Positions 25,201 to 34,488 are shown, counted from the stretch's first letter. The stretch is 64,000 bases of DNA from Streptomyces sp. NBC_01669 (GCF_026339735.1 NZ_JAPEQG010000003.1:372001-436000), one strand, 5' to 3'. A program made the numbers and translations. Notes: generated from the sequence alone by a model not told the origin.

Positions 25201-28200
25201 CTTGGCGTTCGTACGGACGTCGTAGCCCCACTGGCCCATGGCCTGGGAGGCGTCCCACGAACCCTGAGTGGCCGTGTTGTGGATGTCCGTCGAGTCGACG
25301 ACCACGACCTGCTTGCCGACCGGAACACCGTCATCCGAGCGGGCCTTCTGGTTGCCGGACGGGTAGAAGTCCCATGCCATCGTCCGCTGCGACGAGCCAC
25401 CGGCCGAGGTCAGCGTGTTCCTGGTCTGCTGACCCAGCGTGTTGTAGTCGTACGCCGTGGTGATGTCGAAGGGGTCCGTGGCCGACTTGGTCCAGCCGTT
25501 GTCGTAGTAGTCGTACTTGGTCGTGTTGCGGACCGTCTGGCCCTGCGACGGCGGGGCCGAGACCTCGGCCAGTTGGCCGACCGAGTCGTACGAGTAGATC
25601 GTCCGGTCCGGGCTGCCGTAGTTGGCGTCGCCCTGCTTGAACGGGGACAGCGTCTCCTTGACCCGGTTCAGCTCGTCGTACACGGTCTCCGAGGTGTAGT
25701 CGGTGGCATCCGACGTCGTCTCGACACCTCGCGGGCTGATCTCCTTCGTCTGGTTGCCGACCTCGTCGTACTCGAGCCGGGTCGTCCGGTGCGTGATGAC
25801 GCCCGAGCCGTCCTTCGAGTACGGGACCTTGACCTCCTTGGTCAGGCCACGCCGGTCGAAGCTGGTCTCGGAGGTGTTGCCCTCGGCGTCCGTCGCCTTG
25901 TCGGTGCGGCTGTCGAGGTCGTAGTGGACTTCTGTGAACTTGCCCGCGGCGTCCGTCGTCTTCACGACCCGGTTGTCCAGGTCGTAGTCGTACTTCGTGG
26001 TGAAGTCGGACGTGTCGGGGGTGGCGTTCTTCTTCGGGTCGACGACCGTGATGACGTTGCCGACACTGTCGTAGGTGCTGGAGACCTTGTCGCCCCGCGC
26101 GTTGACCACCGAGACGGGCTGATAGATCTCGTCCAAGGTGTACGAGGTGGTGTAGTCGCCGACCGTCGGCGTCAGGTTGCCCTTCGGCTCGGTGACCGTC
26201 TTGACGTTGCCGACCTTGTCGTACGTGGTCGTCGTCTTGCGCTCGGGGTCGGTCGCCTCGTCCTTCGGGGCGAGGGAGTCGGTGACCTGGTCCGCCGCGT
26301 CGTACACGGAGGAGGTCTCGGCGCCGTTCGGTCCGAACGCCTTCAGCGTGTTGTTGTTGGCGTCGTAGACCGGTGCCGGCGTGGTGATGTAGACACCGCC
26401 GGCCTGGTCCTTGGGCTGCTTCTGCTCCTGCGGGCGGCCGAAGTAGTCGTAGTCCTGAGTGACCTTGGCGCCCTTGGCGTTGACGACCTCCTTGGTGTTG
26501 CCGCGCTCGTCGTAGACGAAGGTCGTGGGGTTGTTCAGTGCGTCCTTGATCGTCGCCGGGTACCCGTGCGGGCCGTAGTCCGCGTAGGTGGTGGTGTGGC
26601 CGTTGGCGTCGGTGTCCGTCAGCGGCTGGCCGTAGGCGTCGTACGCGGTGGTCGACTGGTAGTCGCCCGCCGTCGCCGAGGCGACACCCTCCGGGTCCGT
26701 GACCGAGGTCTGGTTACCGAAGGAGTCGTAGCCGAACTCCCAGACGTTGCCCAGCGGGCTGGTCTTCCGCCACAGGTCGGCGGAGTAGCCGTCGAGGCGG
26801 GTCTGGTACTCGAGCTTGGTCGCGCCGGCCGGGTACTTGGCCGGGTCGCAGTAGTCGGTCGGGTTGAACGACGACCACGACTTGGTGGTCTCCGGGTCCC
26901 ACTGGCGCAGCGGGTAGCCGGTCTTGGAGTCGTAGCAGGACGCGGCCTTGGCCCCGTTCGCCGCCTCCATGTAGGTGACGTTGTTGTCCGCGTCCCAGGA
27001 CATCTTGGTGGTCTGGGACTTGGCGTCGGTGATCTGGACCGGACGGAAGAAATCGTCCGTCACATAGTCCGTGGCGTGGCTCTCGGCGTCCGTCACCTTG
27101 GTGTCGGTGAACTTGGTGTTCGCCGTGTTCGCCTTGTACGCGAAGCCGGTGGTGAAGGCCAGACGGTCGGTGATCGTCTTGGTCCACCAGTGGTACTTCG
27201 GGTCGTCGCCGGTCTGCGGGGCGTAGTACGCGAACTGCGTGTTGTTGCCGCGCGGGTCGGTGGCCTTGACCAGCTTGACGTTCTTGTTCCCCTGCGTGGC
27301 GTCGTAGGTGAACTTGAACACCTTGGGCTGGGAGGACGCCTCGCCGTCCCCGATCTGCCCGAGCAGGCCCTTGTCGGTGTAGTAGAAGGAGATCTTCCGG
27401 CCCGAGATGTCCGTCATGGACTTCACGTGGTCGTAGATCTTGGAATTGGTCAGGCTGGTGCCGGAGACCTTGACGCCCGAGTCGTTGATGTACTCGTAGG
27501 TGGCGTCACCCTTGCCGTAGTAGTCGATCGTGAGCGACTTGCGGCCGGCCGGGTCGGTGACGTACTTGAGGAACTTGGTCGGCTTGTTGTTGGACTTGCG
27601 CTCCTCGTACGTGTACGTCTGCGTGTTGCCGTCGTTGTCGACGGCAGACGTCATGTAGCCGTCGCAGCCGAACACGAACCGTGTCCCGTCAGGACGGGTC
27701 AGTGTCCAGGCGTCCGGGACCGGATCCTTGGTGGGCTTGCAGTCCAGGCCGGCCTTCATCGTCAGCTTGTAGTGGACACCGGCCGGTGCCTTCCACACGC
27801 TGTTGGTGGCGTCCCAGCGGAAGGTGTGCGTGGTGCCGTCACCGTCCGGGAGCCTGACCTCGGTCGGGTTCGGGTTCGGGTGGAAGTCCAGCGGCGCGCC
27901 CAGGCGCGTCGGGCCGGAAATCTGCGCCGACCAGCCGTGGCCGAGCACCGTGTCCGACGTGTCGAGGCTGTTGTAGGCGACGCGGGCGAAGGTGTTGAGC
28001 CCGCGGCCCGGGTTGTTGATGGCGTTGTATTGCCAGACGCTGTTGCCCGAGGCCAGGTTGTTCATGACCGTCGAGCCGGCGCCGGTGTTCTTGCCCGTGT
28101 AGGAGTAGAACTTTTCGAGGCCCAGCGTGTTGGAGGTGGGGTCTTCGACCGTGACGTTCTGCTTCAGCGACGGGATGCCGCCCGTCCCGGCGGACAGCCA

Positions 28201-31200
28201 GGTGCCGTCGGCGACCTTCTTGACGTCCCAGCCCAGCACGTAGTTCAGGCGCTTGTTGCCCTCATCGGAGTTGATGGGGGTCTTGACCTGCGCCTGGATG
28301 GTGGCCGACTTTCCCGGCAGCAGCGCCGGGATCGCGGTGGACAGCTGGTTGCCGCCGGTCGTCACGTCCGTGCCGTCAGGCAGCTTCCAGGTGTAGGACA
28401 GCACCCGCTCACCGGCCGCCCACGCCGAAGCGGTGGTGTTGGTGACCGTGAACTCGACGGTGTACTGCGAGTTCGGGGTCATCCGGGCCGGGGTGGTCGG
28501 CGCGTAGTACGTGTCCTCGGTGGTCGAGTCGACGTAGATGACCTGCATGTACGGCCGCAGCTGGGGGTCGGCTGCCTCGCCGGACAGGAAGAGGGTGCGT
28601 TCCTGGGGTCCGGTGGTGGTCTCGTCCTTCAGCCTGACCGCGACACCCTTGTTGGAGGTGGGGGTCTTGACCCAGGACTGCATGAGTGCGGTGGCGTCCC
28701 ACCAGTGGCGGCCGACGTCGCTGACGGTGGCGACGGTGTCGGACACGGTGGCCGACATGTCACCGCCGGCCGTGGTCCATGCGGTGGTGGCGTTGGCGTT
28801 GTTCCAGGTGGCGGTGGTCTCGTCGAAGTCCTTGGTCAGGGAGTGGAGTTCGTAGATCGCACCGTTGGTGCCGGTGGTGGTCTCCGCGCCCCACATGTAC
28901 ATCTTGTTCTCCAGCACGGTGGCGGTGGAGGGGATGCCGGTGGTGGGGAACTTCAGGGCGGCGCGGGTCTTGCCGTAGGTGGTGGAGTTGTTGCCGACGC
29001 TGAGCCAGGTCTGCCCGATGCCGAAGGACTGGATCTTGTCCTGGTTGACGGTCGGCTGCTGGGAGGACAGCGTGGTGTCGGTGACACCTCCCTGACCGCC
29101 CTGGATGATCTTCATGGTGCGGCCGGCCTTCGGGATGCCGACCGTTCTGGTCGGTGAGCCGAGGAGCTGGCCGTCCTTGGTCTTGACCGCGAGCTGGTAG
29201 TAGTACGACTTCCCGATCTCGGCCGAGCTGGTGTCCGGGGTCGGTACAGCGGTGGTGTCCGTGTAGGTGGTCGCGGCCTTGTCGACCGGTGCGACCAGGG
29301 TGGCCGCGGACGGGGTGAAGACTTGCTGCGTGGAGCGGTGCAGCTGGTACTCGACGATGTCCAGGTTCGTGTCGCCGGTTGCGTTGGTGTACTTCGGCCA
29401 CGACAGCTCGGGACCGGTGGAGTGCACCACCGTCGGCGAGTTCAGCGTGGTGCCGACCTTGCCGTACGTCACCGTGAGCTTCGGGATGGTCGAGGTCTCA
29501 CCGCCGTAGACGCTGCCGTCACCGGCCTCGTAGCGCGGACCGCCGGTCGGCGTCGCCGCCAGCGTGTCGTCCTTGGCCTGCAGCACGAAGCCGTGGTTCG
29601 TCGCGGTGCCCGACACCCACTTCTGGACGGTGTCGGTGACCGGGAAGTTGTGCCACTGGTTGTACTCACCGGTGTTCTTCACGATCTGGCTGGGGTTGAC
29701 TAGACGGACCGAGTCGGCGAGCGTCCGCGTCGTCGACGAACCGGTGTCACCGAGGACGATCTTGCCGGTGTTGCCCTTGGCGAAGTCGTACTGGGTGGTG
29801 TCCAGAGTCTTCCACGTACCGACGGTGCCGGTCTGGTTGACCGTGTAGTTCTTCGTGCCGCCGTTGTACGTCACTGTGTACGGGGCCGCGGTCGCCGCAT
29901 CCGAAGCCGCCGGGTAATGCACATCCACCCGGTAGGTCCCGGTCTCGGCCACCTGGGGCTGCCAGGTGTACGACTCACCGGTCGCGGTGTTCTTGTTGTA
30001 CGCGAAGTCGTCGTTGGTCGCGGCGCCACCGGTCGTGGTGCCCTTGGACCACTCACCGACCGCGGCTGTGCCGGTGTCACCGTCGTCGATCGAAACGGTG
30101 GTGCCGGACAGCTCGCCCACCAGCGCCGACGTGTTGGACCACGTCGCCGTGGTCTCGTCCCAGGCACCGGTCGCCCGGTGCGCCTCGATCGTGACATCGT
30201 TGGCGTTCGTCGTGTGCGACTGGTCGAAGTACATGTTCAGCCGCGCGTAGTCGACCTTGACCCCCGACGGGATCTCCGTCAGCGGGAACTTCACCAGCGA
30301 CCGTGCGATGCCCGTGTCGGTCTTGCCCGCCGAGAGCTTCCAGGTGTTGTTGAAGTTCACCGCGGGCTGGTCCGACAGCACCATGGTGTCCTGCGAAGCC
30401 GCCGGCGACGGCGCGATTGTGATCGTCGGGTCGATCACCACCGGGTACTGACGGCCCTTGGCAGCAAGCCACTTCGCGTCCGGCGTGACCGTCAGCTTCC
30501 AGCCCTTGCCGTCCCGGCTCAGCTTCTGACGGACCTTCGTCGAGTACGTGCCACCGGTCGGCGACAGTGCATCCTTCTTGGCATCGGTCATGTACGGCGC
30601 CGGAATCACCAGCACCGGAGTGTTCGGCAGCTCACCGAACAGCGCGACCGACCCGTCCTTGCGGGACTTCGGGACCAGTCCCTCGGTGTCCAGCGTGAAC
30701 GTGTACGACACCGGCCCCGGCGGCGCGGCGTCCAGAACAATGTTCTCCTTGACCTGCCCCCGGCCCACCACATACTGCAGATCAGCACCGGCAGCCGCGT
30801 CCTTGTACGTGACGGTGTCGCCCTTGGCGTGCGGCGTCAGCCCGCCCTTCGCACCCTCCAGGCCCAAGGTGACCGAACGGCCGTCCGGAGCCTTGAAACG
30901 CACCAGCTTCTTCGCGTCCGAACCGAACCACGTACGCCCGGTGTTGGCCGTGTTCGCGAAGTCGAAACCCTTGTCCTCCGTGGCACGCACCGAGGTGTCG
31001 ATCGGCTTCCACGACTTCCCGGACCGGTACGACAGAGGAACCGCCGACAGCTCGGCCTCCACCCGCCCGTCCGACAACTGCCAGAACCGCGCCTGCGACG
31101 TACGCCGCCCCGTCAGCTCCTTCACCCGCTCCGGCTTCGGAAGCTTCTTGCCCTTGGGAAGCTTCTGACGGCTGGGTATCTCCAACGTGCCGCCGACAGG

Positions 31201-31377
31201 CGCCTTGGACTCTTCGTGATCACCGTCGGAGAACCACCCGGCGATGGTGTCCACGACACCCTTGTCGTCATCCTTGGCCGACGACACCGGGGCCGCATGC
31301 GCAATCTGTGGCAGTAACGTACCTGCCACCGCCGACACAATCAGACAGGAGAGATATCTCCTGTACGGAACTTTCAC
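22204..31377 (-). CDS. Giant secreted Rhs/YD-repeat polymorphic toxin with Hint and HNH nuclease tip
   Basis: This 3,057-residue protein starts at GTG 31377. A Sec signal peptide (LSCLIVSAVAGTLLPQIAHA) is followed by two DNRLRE-type beta domains (about 325-440 and 770-880), a golvesin-like domain (about 460-570) and a fibronectin-like stretch. YD/Rhs repeats run from about 1150 to 2580, with a second golvesin-like domain near 2016-2149. The Rhs core PGLNRFLTRDMYGG lies near 2610. The C-terminal part has a pretoxin Hint domain (SFVPGTKVLMADG to HTFFVLAGGSSVLVHN, about 2767-2916) that should self-cleave. The HNH nuclease tip CVYCGNAPSEQADHVFPV and NLTGACQPCNGSKNGK follows. It is predicted to be exported, shelter its tip in the Rhs shell and cut DNA in rival cells. 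Confidence 0.9.
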   Translation of the reverse strand: MKVPYRRYLSCLIVSAVAGTLLPQIAHAAPVSSAKDDDKGVVDTIAGWFSDGDHEESKAPVGGTLEIPSRQKLPKGKKLPKPERVKELTGRRTSQARFWQLSDGRVEAELSAVPLSYRSGKSWKPIDTSVRATEDKGFDFANTANTGRTWFGSDAKKLVRFKAPDGRSVTLGLEGAKGGLTPHAKGDTVTYKDAAAGADLQYVVGRGQVKENIVLDAAPPGPVSYTFTLDTEGLVPKSRKDGSVALFGELPNTPVLVIPAPYMTDAKKDALSPTGGTYSTKVRQKLSRDGKGWKLTVTPDAKWLAAKGRQYPVVIDPTITIAPSPAASQDTMVLSDQPAVNFNNTWKLSAGKTDTGIARSLVKFPLTEIPSGVKVDYARLNMYFDQSHTTNANDVTIEAHRATGAWDETTATWSNTSALVGELSGTTVSIDDGDTGTAAVGEWSKGTTTGGAATNDDFAYNKNTATGESYTWQPQVAETGTYRVDVHYPAASDAATAAPYTVTYNGGTKNYTVNQTGTVGTWKTLDTTQYDFAKGNTGKIVLGDTGSSTTRTLADSVRLVNPSQIVKNTGEYNQWHNFPVTDTVQKWVSGTATNHGFVLQAKDDTLAATPTGGPRYEAGDGSVYGGETSTIPKLTVTYGKVGTTLNSPTVVHSTGPELSWPKYTNATGDTNLDIVEYQLHRSTQQVFTPSAATLVAPVDKAATTYTDTTAVPTPDTSSAEIGKSYYYQLAVKTKDGQLLGSPTRTVGIPKAGRTMKIIQGGQGGVTDTTLSSQQPTVNQDKIQSFGIGQTWLSVGNNSTTYGKTRAALKFPTTGIPSTATVLENKMYMWGAETTTGTNGAIYELHSLTKDFDETTATWNNANATTAWTTAGGDMSATVSDTVATVSDVGRHWWDATALMQSWVKTPTSNKGVAVRLKDETTTGPQERTLFLSGEAADPQLRPYMQVIYVDSTTEDTYYAPTTPARMTPNSQYTVEFTVTNTTASAWAAGERVLSYTWKLPDGTDVTTGGNQLSTAIPALLPGKSATIQAQVKTPINSDEGNKRLNYVLGWDVKKVADGTWLSAGTGGIPSLKQNVTVEDPTSNTLGLEKFYSYTGKNTGAGSTVMNNLASGNSVWQYNAINNPGRGLNTFARVAYNSLDTSDTVLGHGWSAQISGPTRLGAPLDFHPNPNPTEVRLPDGDGTTHTFRWDATNSVWKAPAGVHYKLTMKAGLDCKPTKDPVPDAWTLTRPDGTRFVFGCDGYMTSAVDNDGNTQTYTYEERKSNNKPTKFLKYVTDPAGRKSLTIDYYGKGDATYEYINDSGVKVSGTSLTNSKIYDHVKSMTDISGRKISFYYTDKGLLGQIGDGEASSQPKVFKFTYDATQGNKNVKLVKATDPRGNNTQFAYYAPQTGDDPKYHWWTKTITDRLAFTTGFAYKANTANTKFTDTKVTDAESHATDYVTDDFFRPVQITDAKSQTTKMSWDADNNVTYMEAANGAKAASCYDSKTGYPLRQWDPETTKSWSSFNPTDYCDPAKYPAGATKLEYQTRLDGYSADLWRKTSPLGNVWEFGYDSFGNQTSVTDPEGVASATAGDYQSTTAYDAYGQPLTDTDANGHTTTYADYGPHGYPATIKDALNNPTTFVYDERGNTKEVVNAKGAKVTQDYDYFGRPQEQKQPKDQAGGVYITTPAPVYDANNNTLKAFGPNGAETSSVYDAADQVTDSLAPKDEATDPERKTTTTYDKVGNVKTVTEPKGNLTPTVGDYTTSYTLDEIYQPVSVVNARGDKVSSTYDSVGNVITVVDPKKNATPDTSDFTTKYDYDLDNRVVKTTDAAGKFTEVHYDLDSRTDKATDAEGNTSETSFDRRGLTKEVKVPYSKDGSGVITHRTTRLEYDEVGNQTKEISPRGVETTSDATDYTSETVYDELNRVKETLSPFKQGDANYGSPDRTIYSYDSVGQLAEVSAPPSQGQTVRNTTKYDYYDNGWTKSATDPFDITTAYDYNTLGQQTRNTLTSAGGSSQRTMAWDFYPSGNQKARSDDGVPVGKQVVVVDSTDIHNTATQGSWDASQAMGQWGYDVRTNAKGTGTESFTWQLNIPQDGTYEVFARHGDVTGAATDAPFKITHSTGETTRTVNQSTGSGTWVSLGSYSFTESGTQKVTLTDAANGTVVADGIKLVRANTGESDNEKKDFTYKYDANGLLSEVKDLSPGAKADAYAMAYDELNQLSKVEEKLGSTVKNTTSLTYDANGNPLETTHDVTWSKAEYDVRDMINKITNADTPTAGNQQITTLTYTDRGQPLKQTKPNGNTVDYAYWLNGAVKSQVEKKSGGTVVASHDLEYDPNGNRSKDTAKLMNADNTADYLDTVSTFDYDPQDRIAKVTKTGHGAGTEEYVYDGNSNIVEQKSGGVTSTSTYDRNRLLKTSAGGVASTYNYDPLGRLDTVSSNGSVQEKYSYDGFDRIAKHTAGTGAAAKSTSYVYDAFDRTASETTSGTSGKTTAFTYLGMESKVLREEVAGKATKSYQYSPWGQKLTQIKHKDTGPHEYSQYLYHPKGDVEAVTKEDGNTRATYGYTAYGSDDDAQFTGADKPDAQNPDKEQYNDYRYNAQRYDDGSGTYDMGFRNYSPGLNRFLTRDMYGGALDDMSLATDPYTGNRYAFAGGNPISFVELDGHLFGIDISLSDVGHAALDVAGMVPVIGEAADVANGIWYMAEGNYVDGAMSMAAAIPGAGNAVTAAKWAKKGAKAVDAVKSAAKSGGKKVAGKAKAGVDKAKQTVSKGTGKHRAPKSKKGGACKKKNSFVPGTKVLMADGSTKNIEDLKEGEYVLASDPETGDLQARQITNTIVGDGVKHLVTLTVDADGKSGKAKPSTITATDGHPFWLPDFGTWVNAGELEPGMWLQTSAGTWVQITAVDRSDRPQRVHNLTVEGQHTFFVLAGGSSVLVHNQSADDATECKIELNGNRSTWSQRDRVEGPATKYDRKGQYKNMKAADRRKALNDNPTCVYCGNAPSEQADHVFPVRNYHYEGGWSLDKAGRSDEINTPGNLTGACQPCNGSKNGKLLGDGPGEWWPSGWTPGIWWPFGGGPRQ

Positions 31378-31872
31378 CTCAATACCTTTCGGTATCGACG
31401 CCCCCGTCCCGCCGTACGCGCAATGGGCACGCCGAATGAGCCGGAACAGAGGTTTCCACCCGGCTTGGAGCTGTGCGAAGTGACCGCGAGATACGGGAAA
31501 GTCATCAGCTCACGGGCATCGCAGCGTGATTTCTAATCAGTTTGTTGATGCCTCGTCAACCCCAGAGACATACCTGGACAATCGCCCGGTCGAATGGGGC
31601 GCGTTTCGCCCGCTTCTTCCGCTCGCTTCCATCGGACGGACGGAATGGTGTATAACCGCTCGGTCCCACGTCAACGTCGGTCAATTTCACCGAAAGCCTG
31701 GCTCCCCCATGTCGTCCAATTGGCCCTCGGAATGCACCGCTCCGGAGAATGAGGACGATGGGGGTGTGAGGAACGAGACCGCGAGCAATAAGAAGTCACC
31801 GGACCGGCGTGGCCTGTTGGTCGCGGCAGACGCGCTCGGGCTCGCCATGGGTGTTGACCAGACTCGCCATGA
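31378..31872. other. Promoter region of the toxin gene; no genes
   Basis: The sequence is A/T-richer than the average here (31,430-31,700) and must hold the promoter of the giant toxin gene reading left. Reading frames in it have poor codon bias. I see no hairpin or operator repeat that I would defend. Confidence 0.45.
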
Positions 31873-32097
31873 ACGGGATGGGGTGTACCCAAGGATGATC
31901 CGAAACCAGAAAGCACAGGCAAGCTCACCGGCCGCCACGTCAGTCTCGTCACCGACGCACCGGACCCCGTCAACCCGGACGGCCCGATCCTCGATCGGTT
32001 CAACGGCGAGAGGACCGAGAAGTCCCTGCGGGTAGTGATCAACTCGGTTGTCTTCCGTTCCTCGGGGCAGAACCTCACCACGCCCGGCACGTACTGA
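31873..32097 (+). pseudogene. 3' fragment of a phage-like structural gene
   Basis: The plus strand reads GVPKDDPKPESTGKLTGRHVSLVTDAPDPVNPDGPILDRFNGERTEKSLRVVINSVVFRSSGQNLTTPGTY and stops at 32097. It resembles the end of actinophage tail or head-decoration proteins in composition, though I cannot name the family. The 5' part is missing because a stop codon in the same frame lies just upstream at 31870. It overlaps the next gene by about 50 bases, as phage genes often do. Confidence 0.4.
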
Positions 32098-32581
32098 CCT
32101 CATCCACATCCAGCCCACCCGGGAGCAGCGTCGGGCGTTTGCCCGGTGGGCGGTTGCCCAGACACCCAAGCTGCGCACCGTGGGCACGAACACGTTCGCT
32201 GTCCCAGCCGCACTGTTCCCTGAGGCGCCCGAGGGCATCCTGATCGGCTCCCTCGTCGACGGCCACCGGTACGTCTCCCCCGAGGAGGACGCGGCCCAGG
32301 GGCGGCCCGAGCCCGGCGCAGCCCACGACCAGGAGCACGAGGGCACCGGCCCGGTACTCCTGGAGCAGGAGGCTGCCCCTGGTGAGCCTCTGCCGCCCCT
32401 GCCCGAGGCCGTGCACGCCCCGGACAGCGTTCCCCTGCCGGACCCGTCCGAGGGCAGCGACCCAAGCGACCCGGCCGCCGAGGTACCCGAAGGCGTCTTC
32501 CCGTGCGGCTCGTGCGACCGCGAGTTCACCAGCGAGCGCGGACGGGATACCCACCGCCGACAGAAGCACGTGGAGGACTGA
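32048..32581 (+). CDS. Phage-like protein with a C-terminal C2H2 finger
   Basis: The frame runs 177 codons to 32581, and the start is uncertain (TTG 32048 is the first usable codon). Residues 15-80 (LIHIQPTREQRRAFARWAVAQTP and HRYVSPEED) are followed by a long acidic, proline-rich region. A C2H2 finger follows with CGSCDREFTSERGRDTHRRQKH, where two Cys and two His have the classic spacing. Fingers of this kind occur at the ends of some actinophage virion proteins. It lies between a truncated phage-like gene and another phage-like gene, so it probably belongs to a prophage remnant. Confidence 0.5.
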   Translation: MSSVPRGRTSPRPARTDLIHIQPTREQRRAFARWAVAQTPKLRTVGTNTFAVPAALFPEAPEGILIGSLVDGHRYVSPEEDAAQGRPEPGAAHDQEHEGTGPVLLEQEAAPGEPLPPLPEAVHAPDSVPLPDPSEGSDPSDPAAEVPEGVFPCGSCDREFTSERGRDTHRRQKHVED

Positions 32582-32584
32582 CCT

Positions 32585-33171
32585 GTGCCCGTCGAACCGC
32601 TTCCGTGTGCAGCGCCCGAGCCCGAGCCTCCGATGCCCTCGTGCTGCTCCCCGGGCATCGCCTCCACCGGCCTGTGTCTTGCGGACGGCACACCGATCGC
32701 GGTCCTTGCCGTCACCGCCTGCGTCGACTGCGGCACCGCGGCCGCCGCTCCGGAACAGACCGGCTGGCTCAACCTCCTCACGGGCACGTTCACTGCCGGG
32801 CCGCCGCCCGTCGGCACGGAGGCGTGCGCCGGGCAGCCCGCCCAGTTCGAGGTAGGGCAGTGGTGCGACCTCGACGCCGAGGGTGAGGCCATCGCCCCCG
32901 TCCTCGTCGAGTACGAGTACGACGACCAGGGCCAGTTGATCGGCGTCCGCACGCTCACCCCGGCCGGCCAGCCGTACACCGTGACCGGGACGCTCGGGAT
33001 CTGCCCCGGCCCCGTCGACGACGTCGAATACCTCGTCCTCTGCGACACTCAGGTGGACGGCACGGTCGTCGAGTTCCTGCGGGCCATCGTCCCGAACGGC
33101 GACGACACGAGCACGGCGCGGGACACGACGCTCGACGGCTCCACCGGGTACACGCCGACGGGCACGGCCGG
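32585..33171 (+). pseudogene. Phage-like cysteine-rich protein, 3' truncated by a deletion
   Basis: It begins MPVEPLPCAAPEPEPPMPSCCSPG. It has several Cys pairs (CVDCG) and a beta-rich body (GQWCDLDAEGEAIAPVLVEYEY, YDDQGQLIGVRTLTPAGQPYTVTG, CDTQVDGTVVEFLR). It looks like a minor tail protein of the kind found in actinophages. Homology-like sequence ends near 33171, where the frame moves into a different gene fragment, so the 3' end was lost. The open frame then continues by chance into other sequence. Confidence 0.45.
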
Positions 33172-33357
33172 TGTCTGCGCTGCGAAAAGGACTTCCACGC
33201 CACACCTTGCCCGGTCTGCGGGAGCTACCGCATCGACGGCTCCTATGGCATCTCCGGCATCCGCTTCACGACGCTCCCCGAGACCGTCACGTGCAACGAC
33301 TGCCGGAGTGAGATCCCGGCACGCGACCCCGGCCCCGAAGGACCGTCCGAGCCTTAA
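33169..33357 (+). pseudogene. 3' fragment of a double zinc-ribbon protein
   Basis: In a different frame from the preceding gene the plus strand reads CLRCEKDFHATPCPVCGSYRIDGSYGISGIRF, then VTCNDCRSEIPARDPGPEGPSEP, ending at TAA 33355-33357. It has three CxxC pairs, as in two zinc ribbons. No start codon belongs to it. Together with the preceding gene it marks a deletion joint near 33,170. Confidence 0.5.
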
Positions 33358-33511
33358 CCGAAGCCCTGCAGTACCGGATCGGGCTCGGCCGCCGCGCCAC
33401 AGACGCTGCACGGGTCTGCGCCGCGTCCAGCGCCCGGCCAGGCACAGGACCGGCGCGCCCGCCCCGCGCCGCGGCAACGTTTTGGAGGCCCTCGCGCGGG
33501 CGGAAGCTGGG

Positions 33512-34243
33512 TCAGGGCGGGGGGAGGGGCAGGACTCCATGGATGACCAGATGCCGACCGTAGGGGGTGGGCATGGGCTGCATCTGGACGCCGGTGCGCA
33601 GCGGCTTCACCGAGAACCGGAAGCCCTTGATCGGGCCGTGGCAGATGAGCCCCGCTGGTGTGGGGATGCCGATGCCGTCGGGGGAGAGCGTGAAGCCGAG
33701 CCCGGCGTAGAAGTCCGTCAGCTCCGGTTCGTGCGTGACGTACAGGACGGCCGCGCCCAGCTTCCCGGCCGGGTGCGAGCCTGCCGCCTTCTCCGCTTCG
33801 GCGACCAGGGCACGCGCGACATCCTTGCCGCGCCACTGGTCGACCACCGCGAGAGAGTCCAGGCAGGCGACCAGACCGGCAATGATGTGCACGTTGGGCG
33901 ATCCCATGAGCATGGGGTGGGTGAAAGCCCACGTCGCCGGCAGTGTGAGCATGCCGCCGACCAGCGCGCCGGACGACGTTTCCTCCACCACCCGCGCGTG
34001 CGTGAGCCTCTCCGGATCGAGGCTCTGATCGATCACGGAGGGAAGCGCCCGCCAGGATCCGTCGGGGTTGTCCGGGTCGGCCAGCCGGATCACAGGCGCC
34101 AGCGGGGCCGCGTCGGATTGGGTCGCGTCCCGGATCACGATGCCGTCCGGCAGGGCCGGAACGCTCACGGGGATGACGGCCCCCGGCTGCACTCCGGCCC
34201 TCTGGGCGGCGGCAGCGTATGCGAAGTTGTATTTCGGTGTCAC
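33512..34243 (-). CDS. GNAT-family acetyltransferase
   Basis: This protein of about 243 residues starts at GTG 34243 (VTPKYNFAYAAAAQRAG). A GTG at 34264 is possible but lies in a likely transposon end. The core has GALVGGMLTLPATWAF, then LDSLAVVDQWRGKDVARALVAEAEK, the acetyl-CoA pyrophosphate-binding loop of GNAT enzymes. Next come LGAAVLYVTHEPELTDFYAGLGF and GLICHGPIKGFRFSVKPL. The acceptor is unknown. It may be a stand-alone antibiotic- or protein-modifying enzyme. The reading frame ends close to a phage-like remnant on the left. Confidence 0.75.
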   Translation of the reverse strand: MTPKYNFAYAAAAQRAGVQPGAVIPVSVPALPDGIVIRDATQSDAAPLAPVIRLADPDNPDGSWRALPSVIDQSLDPERLTHARVVEETSSGALVGGMLTLPATWAFTHPMLMGSPNVHIIAGLVACLDSLAVVDQWRGKDVARALVAEAEKAAGSHPAGKLGAAVLYVTHEPELTDFYAGLGFTLSPDGIGIPTPAGLICHGPIKGFRFSVKPLRTGVQMQPMPTPYGRHLVIHGVLPLPPP

Positions 34244-34488
34244 TGGTTTCTGCAGTGGTGACACCGGTAGCGGTGGTGGTTGGTGTGGGGTGTTGAGCTG
34301 GGTTTTCCCTGTCCGGCGGGGTGGGGCGGTGACAGTGGGGTGCGGTTTTTGCGGTGACGGCTGATGGTGTTTCCGCAGGTCGGTGAGTGTCGTCCGGGTG
34401 CAGCTTCCTATGTCGCAGGTCCTGCCGGCGGCCTGGCTGGTAGCGGATGTCGGGTGGTGGTGTCAGGGGAATGCGGATTGTGGTGACA
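34239..34488 (+). repeat. Candidate left end of the TniA/TniB-type transposon
   Basis: TGTCACTGG lies opposite an imperfect mirror AGTGGTGACA at 34239-34262. GGTGACA recurs at 34328-34334 and 34482-34488, with GGTGACG at 34353-34359. Tn402/Tn5053-type transposons begin TGTCA and carry several short transposase-binding repeats, so this fits, but I did not find the partner end. This is inference from motif and position. Confidence 0.35.

Noticed and set aside
23119..29157. A 2,012-codon open frame opposite the giant toxin gene
   Set aside because: It is a shadow of the toxin gene, produced by its codon bias. Its translation is repetitive valine/arginine text, with no domain, ribosome site or start context. 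The minus-strand product has clear signal, Rhs, Hint and HNH parts.
32585..34261. A 558-codon gene across the phage remnant and the GNAT gene
   Set aside because: After about 33,171 the frame leaves recognisable protein and runs antisense to the GNAT gene. It is open by chance.
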